From Romanomermis culicivorax (Eukaryota > Nematoda > Enoplea > Mermithida > Mermithidae), in the NCBI GenBank assembly GCA_963922205.1, contig CAWUHX010000008.1, positions 343,282-407,281 on the forward strand: 64,000 nucleotides of DNA, in the 5' to 3' direction. The notes under the pieces were generated by a model, which saw nothing but the letters and a program-made list of their open reading frames with translations, had not been told where the DNA came from and searched no databases. The position numbers were made by a program, and so were the translations under genes. This document shows, piece after piece, positions 10,861-23,918 of this stretch (position 1 is its first letter; the number at the start of each line of letters is the position of its first letter).

Positions 10861-11103
10861 TTATACTTTTCTGCATAGCGCCAAGGCACCTCCTTTTTGT
10901 AACAATCCTTCACTACCTTTTTTTAATAAGTCTGAAACAACCTCTTTGCTGTGTTCTTCAAGAGCCTCTGTTATGGGGTGTCCTCTCAAATAGTCTGATA
11001 CAATATTTGAATCAGTGGATAATGCTTGTCTCCCAACATGGGAGGAGACTGACTCAAATAAAGGCACAGCCATTCTAAATAGAGACCTGAAAAAGCTACC
11101 CAA
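10861..11103 (-). pseudogene. Small basic/hydrophobic virion-type protein
   Basis: An 80-codon frame has an amphipathic start, GSFFRSLFRMAVPLFESVS, then VGRQALSTDSNIVSDYL and LEEHSKEVVSDLLKKG. In the next frame a basic tail, QDRFIPNRKKKRK, lies directly before the capsid-like start; the right arm at 12050 keeps the same tail. Small proteins of this shape sit beside capsid genes in adenovirus- and adinto-like genomes as minor capsid or core components. That role is inference. A frameshift separates body and tail. Confidence 0.45.
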
Positions 11104-12040
11104 TTCAGCTCCCTATTGGTAGGGAGTACCCTTGAATCCAGTATAATTGCCATAACCAGTTCCCTCAGCCTAGTCAGTATAACACTATAACCAGATGTTC
11201 AAATTTACAGGATTGTAATATTGGCGCATTTCGTTTAAAAAATTAATTGTTTCAGCATTCTTTTTGTACTTTTACACTTTCAGTCTATTCCACAGCATTC
11301 TTCTATTTATTATTTTCAGAGACCTCCCGGATGATGAGGAGAGTGTGAACACTGAGGACAAGAGTGATACATAAATGTCATCATCAATTTGATTAGCCGC
11401 TTGTACTTGAAACTGTTGAGGAGTGGAGGCAGTTGCAGTGCTTCTGTTGTGGGCGGAAAATAGTAGAATTCAAAGCCGAAAAACTCTGCCAAAGATTTGG
11501 CTGCAGAGCTTGGATGGCAGGTTGCACTTGTGTCCTGCGTTGAGTTGCCAACATAACAGGTTGGTTGATGCGCACTAATCCTAGGAGGCATATTCCTTGC
11601 CAAGGCTGCATGTCAATGACACATTGTTAGCGATTTAATGGGGGCGTCTGTGGTTGATAGTGAGGCGTAGGTAGCACTTTTAGCACTGTGGGTAATGTGC
11701 ACTGTGGAGGCATCCACACACTGGTTTGAGCCAGTACTGGCTGGTCCAATTGGAAGGCTGGGGATCCCTGCAGAGCAATGGAAGGGTGTACACTTCAAAA
11801 GGTGGAGGCTTAGGCACATTCTGCTTTGGGTGATAACACGGTAGGTGTCTTTTGATAGTAATACCCCCAGGTGTGGTAGGTGCAGGACCATACACATCCT
11901 GACTGGTTTATTCAGTGCTTAAAATATATTCATCAGAGGAGACTTGCAACGTCACTGTTTCCAAGACTTTGCCCATTTACAATTTGGGTGGATCGGTGGG
12001 AAAGGATGGTGCTGCGCCTTTGGTAGCTTTGATTTCCTGG
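11104..12040 (-). other. Loop between palindrome arms, with a decayed proline-rich frame
   Basis: This unique DNA is the loop of the large inverted repeat. On the minus strand, overlapping frames between 11897 and 11316 are rich in Pro, Ser and Gln (for example YGPAPTTPGG and PKPPPFEVYTLP) and shift into one another. They look like one decayed element gene just upstream of the small basic protein. Its family is not recognised. Confidence 0.4.
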
Positions 12041-12092
12041 TGCCAGTTCAACCCAGGATAGATTCAATTCTAATAAGAAGAAAAAACGAAAA

Positions 12093-13324
12093 ATGTCTTT
12101 CAGTGATTCACTCTCTTGTCTGAGCACAAAATCTGAATTGGCCTTTTTTTGCAACACAACCAACACAGGTGGTCATCAAGAAGGGATACTGGGATGAGAT
12201 TAGCCCTGTAAACCCGATAAAAAATGAAGGATCATATGAATTTTATGTGTGGCCCGACCCCAACATGATTCAACTAAGTGAAAAATATTTGTGAAATATA
12301 ATGAGACTAACTATTTGAGCTGCTTTGACCTATGTATTTGCACCTATAAATTTGATAAAAAAAACATTTTGTCAGACAAGATAAGCTTCTTCAAATGGCC
12401 GCCTAGTATATGATAGTGGGGGCAAATAAGCCTATGAAGCTTTTTTTGAAATATAGTAAAATTACAGTTATGATGCTTAAAATACCCACCTACAGTCTGC
12501 ATTGTATACTATAGGAAGTGGGAAACAAATTGATATGGATGATAACCCTGGGTTCAGGGAAAGAGCTGCTTATTTTGCAGATGGACGTGTTGTTGAAGTA
12601 TCAGCCCCTCTGCATATTGATTCATTTATGCAAGATCGTTACCTGTTGAATTTGACTGAATTAAAATTAGAACTAAACAGAAATAATAATGATTTTGTGG
12701 TGCAAAGTCCACAGGGTCTTGTCAATGCAAAACTCGAGGTATTACAAATAAAATGGTATGTTTGTAAAGTAAAAGTCTTGGACAGCGTTGCATTGGCTCC
12801 GGAGCAAACTATGGTCCTGCACACAGCAAAATATCCCATATGCAGAATATATCCCCAGCACTGCAGAATCTGCATCCCTTAATACATTATTTACAGGGTG
12901 ACCAGCTGAATGATTATAGCTTGTGTGGATGCTGATGCATACAAAGGAAGCCTTGGAAAATCAACCTTCAATTTTAAATGTTGCAGTATTAATGAGCTGG
13001 TGGACAAAAAATTACCTTTCACCCATTGAAACAGAATTTTGTCACCAACCAGTACACACATGCTAATGATCAACTGTTTGAAGTTCTAGACATGGCGAAG
13101 GACAACAACAGTAATATGATGAGCAGAGAAAATTATATGTATTGTCACTGTTATTTTGCATTTGATCTAACACTAGATGATAATGATAGTGGGCATTGGG
13201 ACTGGATAAGAGAAGGTTCAACCAGCATCAAGTTGACCTTTGCTGAAGGAATTTCGGCCACTGGTATAGAGTGATAATATACACCAAATTCGACACTTTA
13301 CTTATGATAGATAGAAACAAATGA
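12093..13324 (+). pseudogene. Capsid-like protein, inverted right copy
   Basis: This copy keeps an ATG at 12093 followed by SFSDSLSCL, which shows where the family starts. Then come a frameshift at the FF..PPTQ block, two TGA stops near 12295 and 12317, and a poorly kept stretch to 12490. From 12502 it is open for 126 codons (DNPGFRERAAYFADGR, LHIDSFMQDRYLLNLTEL, LHTAKYPICRI). After another break, 13026-13274 is open and ends GHWDWIREG. The true family end, FDTLLMIDRNK, is in another frame at about 13290-13324. It complements the left copy for comparing which positions are conserved. Not functional. Confidence 0.6.
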
Positions 13325-13334
13325 GTATTCAATG

Positions 13335-13830
13335 ATTACAATGCTTAAAAATGAATAGGAGTGATATATTAAAAGTGCTAAAAAATTGTTCATGCCCTAA
13401 GACAAGTGCAAGCTGGTGTTTGTCCTTTTGACCTTTTGCCACCCATTATGACATTACCCTGTGCTTTAGTAATAAATCTGGATAAGCATAATGAACCACC
13501 ATCTTATTGGATTGCATTATATTTCGATGGGAGTGATGCGTCCAAGTATTTTGATAGTTATGGGTCTCCATCCATACACTGTATGCAATAATACATGTTG
13601 AAAAACCCTACGAATGTAAAGTATAATAAAAAAAGCTTGCAAACATTTTTAACAGCAACTTGTGAACAATTCTGTTTATTTTATCTGATATGGAGAGTAA
13701 GAGGTGTTCCCATGAAAACCATGACCAGCTGTTTAACAAGATATCCCTACATTAATGAATATGTCATCTGATTTATCAATAATCTCTTTTTAATAAATAC
13801 GCCCATATATGACTATAATTTCGTCATTAA
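13335..13830 (+). pseudogene. Adenain-type protease, inverted right copy
   Basis: The frame at 13406-13591 reads PFDLLPPIM, CALVINLDKHNE, SYWIALYFDG and KYFDSYG; a later frame has ACEQ-type spacing as TCEQFC. The presumed catalytic His of the HW block, kept in the left copy, is Tyr here, while the Cys block is kept. Decayed. Confidence 0.6.
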
Positions 13831-13846
13831 TCAGCTATGTGACATT

Positions 13847-13860
13847 AAAAGGGTATAAAA
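13847..13860 (+). promoter_or_regulatory. TATA-like promoter of the second virion-type gene (right arm)
   Basis: AAAAGGGTATAAAA lies about 40 bases before the degenerate start of this gene at 13896. The left-arm counterpart at about 9068-9083 reads AAAAGGGTAAAAAAGG, having lost a TA. Confidence 0.55.
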
Positions 13861-13895
13861 AAAGTTGTGCAGCTTATCTGTTAGCTTTTTTGAAA

Positions 13896-14145
13896 GTGTC
13901 ATTATATGTAACCATACCCAGCAATACTGTGGATAATCCTGACAATAAACACAGTCACTTTAGTGTACAACTGCCTTATAGGCTAATGCTCCAAGGGAAT
14001 TGAGAGTGCCCTCATACCTGGGAATATGTTTCAGATAATGACCAAGAAATTGTTATTCAACAGGCTTCATCTAAAAAAATGTGCACAGTTCAAGTTCCAA
14101 CCTCGTATTATTCCTCAGTAAAAGAACTAACTGACGCCATGACAT
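13896..14145 (+). pseudogene. Second virion-type protein, truncated right copy
   Basis: It corresponds to the first 80 or so codons of the gene at 9035-8287: SNTVDNPDNKHSHFSVQLPY and LMLQGN, then a stop and frameshifts. It ends at about 14145, where similarity to the left arm is lost. The remainder and the right-hand TBP-like copy are missing. Confidence 0.5.
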
Positions 14146-14289
14146 AGTCCATACTATTGTTGTATGGTAGCCGTTGACCAAAATTACCGAATCTGGCTTG
14201 TCCATGATTTACAAAATCACCCTGATGATCAAAATTTCGATTATACAAATAATTGCCACAATTCCAAGACCATCACTGATCCATTGGTT

Positions 14290-15890
<1,601 letters not shown>

Positions 15891-16199
15891 TTAATTCGCA
15901 AATTTCTTTGCCACTTGTTCAATTGTCTCCTCCATATTTGCCATTCATTCGGCATTGTCTTCTCTTGCCAATTCTAAGGGCAATAAACTTAGTTTTGGTT
16001 GTCTTCCTGGTGGTTTCCGGACGGTTAGTTTCAGTTTTGGCACTTTCTTCATAATTCACCTTCGTAGCTGCACAAGTCACCAATATTGTAATAAAAGGCA
16101 GACATATACCCTCAGCTACCTGGATGCAGTTTTTGGGAGATCCAATCTGGAACGACCCCTGATGCTAACCCGTCACTCACTCTGAACCTACGGTACCTA

Positions 16200-16745
16200 G
16201 CTGAAACTGGTTGTATGAAGAGATTTATTGTTAATAGAACAAGAACGGAAAAAAAGCAGACAAATTTTAGGTGTCAACACCAAATACAAAACACAAAGGC
16301 CGAACTACCCACTAACACAATGATTCCTTTATCTGACCCTGCGCAAAGAGCCACAGGGGTTCTTTGATACTTGAATACACGGCCCGAGCGGCCTTACCCT
16401 CTATGGGACTGAAAACACCGAACTTCCTCAAATGAAAACTGAGACAGACTTACCTGTCTCCAACACTCACTCACTGAACCATTGATCAAAAGAGTCATTG
16501 ACTTTCCTTTGGCCACACTTGGCTCCTCCTGTTACAAAAAAACACAACGTAAAAACGAAAAAACAATTATAGTAATCAATAGTGGAGCATGCGTTCGGGC
16601 TCTTCTCTCTGTCCACTGCGCGCAAGACGAAAAAAACCAATAATGAATAACTGCACGACAGCATGCCTAACATCAATGTTGCATGTTATATGCAAAACTT
16701 TCGCACTATCCATTTGTTTGTTTTGGGCCAAAAATGTTGTGACAC
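16200..16745 (-). mobile_element. Candidate 5' LTR of the gag-bearing retrotransposon
   Basis: It lies upstream of gag on the minus strand. It starts there with TGTCACAACA (plus about 16736-16745) and has an AATAAA signal near its end (about 16220), before ACAACCA. No second LTR is in the window to confirm the boundaries, and no clear primer-binding site was recognised. Confidence 0.35.
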
Positions 16746-16977
16746 AAACCGTTTTGCTGGTTTGTTAACTTAATAATAATTGCACCCTCTTTAACAAAGA
16801 AACATTAGAAAATAAAAATATAATAATTAGAGGACCAAAGGTCAGAGGAATTGACCCTCTGACACTGAACCCAAGGCTGTAACCACTTGACAGTATCAAG
16901 CCCTAGTAACTTGATGGGCAATATTAAGCATAGGGGGCTACCACGACAAATATCACACAGTTTTATGGGAAATATGG

Positions 16978-17112
16978 ACAATTCACCCCAGCAATTCCTC
17001 CCCCACAAAGGGCCCCTGCTAATGTGCCCCCACTGAAGTTCACCCCCAGACAGTTCGCCCCCAACACAATTCGCCCCTGAGCACTTCGCCCCCAATAATG
17101 GGCCCCCAATTC
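16978..17112. repeat. GGGGGCGAATTG minisatellite, locus 1
   Basis: About eight degenerate 15-17 base units of the form CAATTCGCCCCC. The same family occurs at 61445-61572. On the minus strand it creates a Gly/Glu/Leu-rich repeat frame with no other support as a gene. Confidence 0.8.
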
Positions 17113-17399
17113 ACTGTTTTTTGTTTTTAAAAATTAAGATTTAAAACTAATTTCACCATGTTGTTAGCAGTTATGTAGTAGCATTTGTACACATCCATAC
17201 ACAAAACCTAGTGGCTAGTATTGCCAAAAGAGGAGTAAACCAGTATTAAGGCAGTTCAGGAGTAAAGTCAGACTAAACCTGTAGCAAAGCTAGGGCAAGA
17301 GTGGAGCAGCATCAAAATTTACTCCTCCTCAGTATTGCTGAAAGAGGAGTGGACTAAAAGCGGAGCAAAGAGGTGCAAAAATTGCCCATTTGGTCCACT

Positions 17400-18320
17400 C
17401 TTTCAATCCTGATAGGGGTAGTATTAAATCAGTAGTAAGTCCTATTCAGAGTGTAGTAACTGGGGCTATTGAGTTTTTGGAATATTTGGACGATATGGGG
17501 CATGAAATTGATGTTGCCGATTTTTCAAGAATTCATCGCTATTTGGCAAATCAAACAAATCCTTTTTAATGCTATAATGATCGAGATTTTTATATTCGAT
17601 TTTTATAGTTATTTTGTCATTACAATAAACTTATCGCTTTGAGGCTTTTCCACTTCACTTCCAACTGATGAATATTCCCATCATGGCAAATAGGATCCTT
17701 CTCAAAAACTTCGGCAATTCTTTTCCAGGCTCTCTTTTTTGATCCATTCTAGACTGCATCGGTTTTCTTATTTTCCTGAATTTCGATATTTTGGGTGATA
17801 CATTCAATGAGTAAGAACGTTCCTTCAGTAGAAAAATTTGGCGATCGTTTAGCAGCAGACATTATTCAAATTTCAAAATATAACACACTGAAACTACTAC
17901 AACTGCACTACTTTTGTTCTGATGTTTGTATGCATAATAATTGTATGTAAAGTGCTAATGCTAGTTCCCACAATATTTCACGCCGTCACTGCAAGGGTAC
18001 TATAAATAGAAATACATCTATTTTAGTCCAGGAGTGCTTAGTCCAGGATTACTCTTTCTTCAGCAATACAAACCACATAGCAAACGAGGAGCAAAGTAGG
18101 AGTGGAGCAAAGTCGACATAATCCTGGACTTGATAGTCCTTCGCTGTTTAATACTGCTTTGAGTTTAGTCTACTCCTCTTTCAGCAATACCAGCCAGAGA
18201 TTTTTCCCAGCTGAAATAGCATGTTTATTTATGAATTCTGCATGCAGAGTGCAAGTATTATATACAAGAAGAAAAAGGTCTACAGCAATGTTCCAAATAA
18301 TAGTCCACAGATAATACTAC
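17400..18320 (-). mobile_element. Myb/SANT-encoding repeat, right inverted copy
   Basis: Reverse complement of 5928-6870. The Myb/SANT exon on the minus strand starts at 17862 and reads NFSTEGTFLLIECI, ENKKTDAV(stop)NGSKKRAWKRIAEVF and HQLEVKWKSLKA. The donor GT is changed to AT at about 17634. On the plus strand, 17413-17569 is an open tail, SVVSPIQSVVTGAIEFLEYL, then DVADFSRIHRYLANQTNPF and a stop. It may be the end of a convergent second gene of the transposon. Further variants of TATTGCTGAAAGAGGAGT lie at 17220-17360. Confidence 0.6.
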
Positions 18321-18329
18321 GCTTAGCTT

Positions 18330-20300
18330 TCCTTCAAACGGTAGTAAATGAAAAAGTGAAAAGCCAGTACAATGTCACATTTTACAATTTCCCGCTAAAC
18401 CATGTGTCACCATAACATTGAAAGTTTTTTACAATTTTCAACATCAACTGTTTCCAGTTTTTGTTCCAAAAATCATGTCCTGATGGTTTTATATGAAGCA
18501 CTATCAGTGGGTGGCGCTATTAATTTTTTTGTTATTTTTCAATTTATGAGCATTTTATGATGGTAGACAACGCCAATGATCATCAGTGTCACTATAGTCG
18601 CTATTTGTTCGAAACTAATGTTAATTGGAATCACGGTGATCTTTATCATTATCAAAGGTCGTGATGTTGATAAAAATAATTTTGTTCGTTCGAACAGAAG
18701 CGGACAGGTTAAATTTTTTTCATCACTCAATTAAAAATTATCATGTTTAGTGCTGTTGCGTAAAGCTAGCCCAAGCAGGTGGCATTTAATCTTGTAATCA
18801 GAATCTCGGGCGTATTTTTCCTTTTTTCTTCTCGTGCCGTAACAGTAAATAGAACGGTTCTATACCTTTTTTCTATGCAAATGTAAAATACCGTTGGTAT
18901 ACACAATTTTGTCGATTTTATGTGCTTCATTTTTCATTTCGTGCCCAAAAAAGTGTTTAGTTTGTGTTTTGCTTTTCGACTATTTTTTGTTTGTGTTCAC
19001 TTGGCCTTGCGTCTGAATAAAATCTAATTAACACGCGAGGTTTGACGTCGGCAACGAATCAATGTTGCGGTGGTTATTACAGAACCGGACGAGTGGAGCC
19101 TTGAATGACCGATTACCCGACTGCAGACTGGTCAACTCCATGCGTGAGCGTGAATGTGCAGGAAGTCCAGTGGGTCCCAACTCTGGTGCAAATCTCGTCA
19201 GACAACACATTTCGGGTAAATGAAGTTTCAGAGGCCGTTTTTATGACTCCGAAGTTCTTGAACCAATTTTTTTGCTGAACCATACTCCTGAAGATCGATA
19301 ACAATCCTATATCAGCTTGACAGGTTGCTGACGAACCAACCATAAACATGTATTTGTATATTTGTAGAAGAAAATCAGTGCAGAACTACAGTTGATCATT
19401 CCATGTGAGGTTGAAGTATTAGAAGTATACAGTAGAAATGAAATTTAGGATTTTGACTGAATGAAAGATATCTCCATTCCAACTTATGTTTTCAGAAAAA
19501 AATTCCTCTTTTTATAATCCCAACATTATCGTGGCCGCGTGATGCATTATTCATGCAAGCTAATGATGATTTGATGTCACTAATTTTTTCCGAAAAGCAA
19601 GAGAACTAATTGGCGATAAATTTTTCTAGAAATTGTAGAAATTGTAGTTCCAAAGCGATTCTCTCCAGTCACAGAGAACCTTCGATCGACCTAACAATTT
19701 ATAGCGTATACTCAACAACTCAGATGCACTTTGTAAAGTTTACTATTTCGAAAAAGTTAATCAACTTTGAACTGAGTTTATTGCATGAATACCCAAACGA
19801 TCACAGGTGGCGCGACAGCGTCAACCTATAATATACTTGGCCCCCAAATTTCATGTCCCCCCCCCCTAGAGCCAAAACGGTGAGAGCTAGAAACTTCGGG
19901 TTTTTTGCATAATATCGGGCATAGGGGCAAACTATGGGGTGCCTTTTGTCATTTTCCCTCTACCTGCAAGTGGTGCTCGGTGGGGGGGGGGCCAAAAACG
20001 GCTAAAAACCGCACTTTTTAAGGCCCCCCAGTTCCACCATGCCCAGCAATCGGTGTGCCATATCCAACCTCCATACTTCGGCCTAAGCATCTTACGGGTG
20101 TAATCTCAAGTGCGAATTTTTTTTTGTTTGAAATATGGCCTCAATTCAATTATATGGTTGTCCAAAGTCCCGGAAAACGCCAAATTCCCCAATTTTGTTA
20201 TATAATACTTATGGGTTCAAAAAAATAATTTTTTGCAGCATAATGCACTACTAATTTTTTTGCAGTTTCAAATAAACCTGTAGCCTTATTGCGATTTTTG
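18330..20300. other. No gene recognised
   Basis: Mixed AT-rich DNA without a supported gene. At 19840-20060 there are runs of C and G around a short block (TTCATGTCCCCCCCCCC and TCGGTGGGGGGGGG). Confidence 0.5.
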
Positions 20301-20302
20301 GA

Positions 20303-21125
20303 CTGCAAGGGTTTTCGACCATTGGGAATTTGAAGGACACGGTCACTTTACACGAAAAATTATCCCGGGTGTAAACAAGCGTATTTCCGTGATTTTTCAG
20401 TGGAGGGAGTTTTCGACCGCGGCGAATTCAATAGACGTCCTCACTTTACACAAAAAAATTGTCCACGGTGTAAACAAGCGTACTGCCGTAATTTTCTTGT
20501 GGAGGCGATTTTCGACCACGAGGAATTTAATGAATGTGATCACTTTACACCAAAAATTATCCTGTGTGTAAACAAACGTATGTTCGTGATTTTTTGCTGG
20601 AAGAGGTTTTCGACCACGGGGAATTTGAAGAATGCGATCACTTTACACAAAAACTTATCCCAGTTGTAAACAAACGTACTTTCGTGATTTTCTGGTGAAC
20701 GGGGTTTCCGATCACGGAGAATTTGATGAATGCGATCATTTTACAAAAAAAACTATCGCGGGTGTAAACAAGCGTATTTTCGTGATTTTTTATGGAAGGG
20801 GCTTTCGACTGCGGGGAATTCAATGCATGTGTCACTTTACATTTAATTTAATTTAACCAAGCCTGTTTTCGTGAGCTTTTTGTGGGAAGGGTTTCCGATC
20901 ACTGAGAATTTAATGAAAATGATCACTTTACACACTAATTCATATTGAGTGTAAACAAATGTATTTCTACTATTTCTGAGGGAAGATGTTTCTGACCATG
21001 GGGAATTCAATGGACGGAGTCAGTTTACACGAGAAAAATCAATTGTGTAAACAAAGCTATTTCTGCGATTTTTTGGGTTGAAGTATTCTGAACCATGAGA
21101 AATTCAATAGATATGGTCACCTTTC
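20303..21125. repeat. 98-bp minisatellite, about nine units
   Basis: Units of 92-100 bases share TTTTCGACCACGGGGAATTT, then GATCACTTTACAC, a 14-16 base spacer, GTGTAAACAAGCGTA and CGTGATTTTT. TTTACAC and GTGTAAA within each unit are inverted and can pair. Units decay toward the right end. The three staggered open frames across the array follow from the repeat and are not taken as a gene. Confidence 0.85.
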
Positions 21126-21307
21126 AGTATCTTTACAACGTTTTTTAAGTACTATGCGCTTTACACATGCTTTACTTTTGCTGGAGGTGAGAATTCGTTG
21201 GTTGAATTTTTTTTATTGTTTTTTGAAGTGCTGATGACCAAATTTAAAACTTCAATGTGCTTCTATGAAAGTTTTCGTGCATGGTTGAGGCCCACTAAAA
21301 AGAAGTG

Positions 21308-22415
21308 AACTAGTTTATTAGAAAATGCCCCGATGGGGCAGAAAAAAGGAGAATATACTTGCTTCGATAGTTGCCATGCTAGAAAAAGAAGTGGACTAGA
21401 CTTTTGAGAACTTGGGTCAAAGTTGGAAAAAATTCACTTTCTCTATATTAGATTTTCATTCTGTCTCAAAAAAGTTTTCTATGTTTGTGAAAAAGTATAT
21501 TCTGCAGCATCATGCACTTTGTCCTTCCCATGGCATCAACCACAGTAACATTTTTCTATATGAAAATAATATGGCACATAACTTCAAATGTAAAAAAATG
21601 GTAAACCAATGGCATTCTATCTCCCGACAGATTCAAAACTTCTGCCTCTCACACTAGCTGAAAAATGGTGAGGGAGACATATTATAGTTATAATTCCGAC
21701 AAGTCCTGATGACATTCAAATTGTACTGAACCTGAAATCAAACCGAGTCGTCTTTTTGTTCGAGACTATCTTGACTGGAGCTTAAACCCTTTTAGTGCAA
21801 CTGTTCCTTGGTTACTTATGGAGTGAATTCCATAGGATATGTTAAATAAAATGAGTGAATTACACACATCTTACACAATCGATTTAGTTCTAAGAAGACT
21901 TTGTGCTGTAGCATTTTCTAAAAAAACTGAGTGGGATTTCATGTGTCACCTTCTCAGAGTTGATTCCTGTCTTATTGACACTAAATTTAGAAAAAAAGCT
22001 CATGCAGTTAGAAACACTCATGTGTGAGAGGGAGGACATGGGGAGTACAAACTTCACCAAGGGTTTGGAAACTGGAAGATTTGTTATGAAGAATAGTTTT
22101 TTGTTCAACTTTTTTTTAATTTTGTCACAAAAAACGTGAAAAAATCCACCCCTGTGCCTTCCTCAAAATTTCGGAGATGCATATGTTCGGTTGAAAAGTG
22201 TGTTGATGCACTCAGCTGCAGAATATACTTTTTCACAGACACGGAAAATTTTTTTGAGACAGAATGCAAATCCAATATAAAGAAAGTGAATTTTTTCCAA
22301 GTTTGACCCAAGTTCTCAAAAGTCTAGTCCACTTCTTTTTCTTGCATGGCAACTATCGAAGCAAGTATATTCTCCTTTTTTCTGCCCCATCGGGGCATTT
22401 TCTAATAAACTAGTT
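21308..22415. mobile_element. Foldback/MITE-like element with about 215-bp terminal inverted repeats
   Basis: The left end 21308-21525 is the reverse complement of 22197-22415, with few differences. The outer ends are AACTAGTTTATTAGAAAATG and contain the small palindrome GCCCCGATGGGGC. The interior (about 670 bases) holds only short frames (21839-22027 + and 22108-21890 -) that are not recognised. No flanking target duplication is obvious. Confidence 0.75.
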
Positions 22416-22427
22416 ATGATATGCTTG

Positions 22428-23620
22428 GTACCAATCGGCAGCTTATTCATTTTGCTAAAACGTGATATATATTGTTGGCGAATTTGTTTCATGGTCCTCT
22501 GTCGAATACCAGAGAACTGAGATATATTTTTTCGTGAGCAATTTTTGACTTCCGAAGCCGCTTTCCGAAAGCTTCCCGATGGACTTTGTGCTTTTGACTC
22601 ACCGAACTTAATCATATTTATGCAGATTCAAATGCACTCGATTTCCCAAAACAAGGGATGATTGCTGGTATTTTGTTTGTTTGATTGGGTGAATATATTC
22701 ACGTTTCTATTTACATTTACACAAAATTGAATGTGTGTAATCCATTTGAAATGATTTTGGATTTTTTATTTCTGTTGATTTTATATATATTTTATTCGTG
22801 ACAAAAAAATTCTAATAGCATAGAAAAATCAGAAAAGTTTCAGATTTTGGTAAATCGAGCTTATTTTGTTCAATTTTATAGCTACAATCCTAATTCTTGC
22901 ACCGAGACAATCAGCATAAAAAATTAATTAGGTTGAGTGAGTGAGAACGACATATTCTCCAGAAAAAGTTTTGAAAGATGTCATTAATGATGGAAAACTG
23001 ATCACAAAAACATCAGGAAAGCTGTATAGTAGCTGTTATCGCTCATTCAATAGTGGTCGGTAAAACAATTTCGCCAACAAAATGCACCACTTTGTATAAA
23101 AATGAATGAGCTACCAACTGGTACCTAGCATATTGTTGTCGGTTGAGCAGTAATTCCATAACCTTATGCTAAACTTGATCAATTTTTACTGAAAAATCGA
23201 ATTTACAAAGTGAGCATAAACTTTTGAGCCGCATTGCATTCGTATGTAAGAAAAAGCAATTAAAATTCCAAAAATATCCTTATGTGGAAATTATAATTCC
23301 AGGAAAATTAAATACACACTTTTCATTTGACCCTTGATTCTCTTGACACTATTGCATCTCGAAAAGTCTTTGTAGCAGAAATAACTTCAGTTTTCATTAG
23401 ACAAACGTATGTAACAGTAAGATTTCTATTAACATTTAATTTTTGGCTCAAATTCTACATTTGGTAGATCGATGTTTTGCGTAAATTGCGTAAAAGTAGT
23501 GTATGAAGTTTTCAAGCCTTTGCGTCATTTGACAAATATTGAGGTCAAATCACCAACCGGATTGTGAATTTAGACTGCAGAGGTTCATTGTGACAATCCT
23601 AATTTTTTGCACCGAAGTAC
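22428..23620. repeat. Diverged inverted and direct repeats, unassigned
   Basis: 22428-22500 is similar to the reverse complement of 23060-23135 (shared GCCAACAA and GGTACC). A short direct repeat, ACAATCCTAATT, followed by TTGCACCGA, occurs near 22884 and 23602. The minus frame 22615-22316 covers the first of these and part of the foldback end and is not recognised. Probably nested old transposons. Confidence 0.4.
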
Positions 23621-23918
23621 AAAAAGCGTTCGTTCTGGCCACACATACATCCCGGACTAGTTGAGACCTGTGTTTCGAAACCTCTTGGGTATTGATGCAA
23701 GGAGTGGTGGTGTGAAATCCAAATCTGGGTCCTGGATTGAGCTTCTTCTTACTCCTATGGTCATCCTTCTATTCTGGTGATGGCACAGCAATCAGTTCCA
23801 GTTTCCTCCAGCTGAACTATTCATCCGAAATCCACCCAGTCTGAATCCAAGTATTATAATTTTTTCCAATTATTGTTGGTACGCCTGTGCCTATTTTCCT
23901 ATAACTGGAGGGGTAGGG

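Larger units (their letters stand above)
12043..14145 (+). repeat. Right arm of the virion-module palindrome
   Basis: Inverted partner of 8790-10859, beginning in the basic tail of the small protein and ending inside the second virion-type gene, where gag-like sequence takes over. Confidence 0.85.

Noticed and set aside
9297..14145. The virion module as an active provirus
   Set aside because: Every gene has frameshifts, stops or a lost start; no polymerase or integrase lies between the bracketing repeats.
20389..20856. Staggered frames in the 98-bp array
   Set aside because: Repeat by-products; the unit length is not a multiple of three, so no stable repeat protein results.
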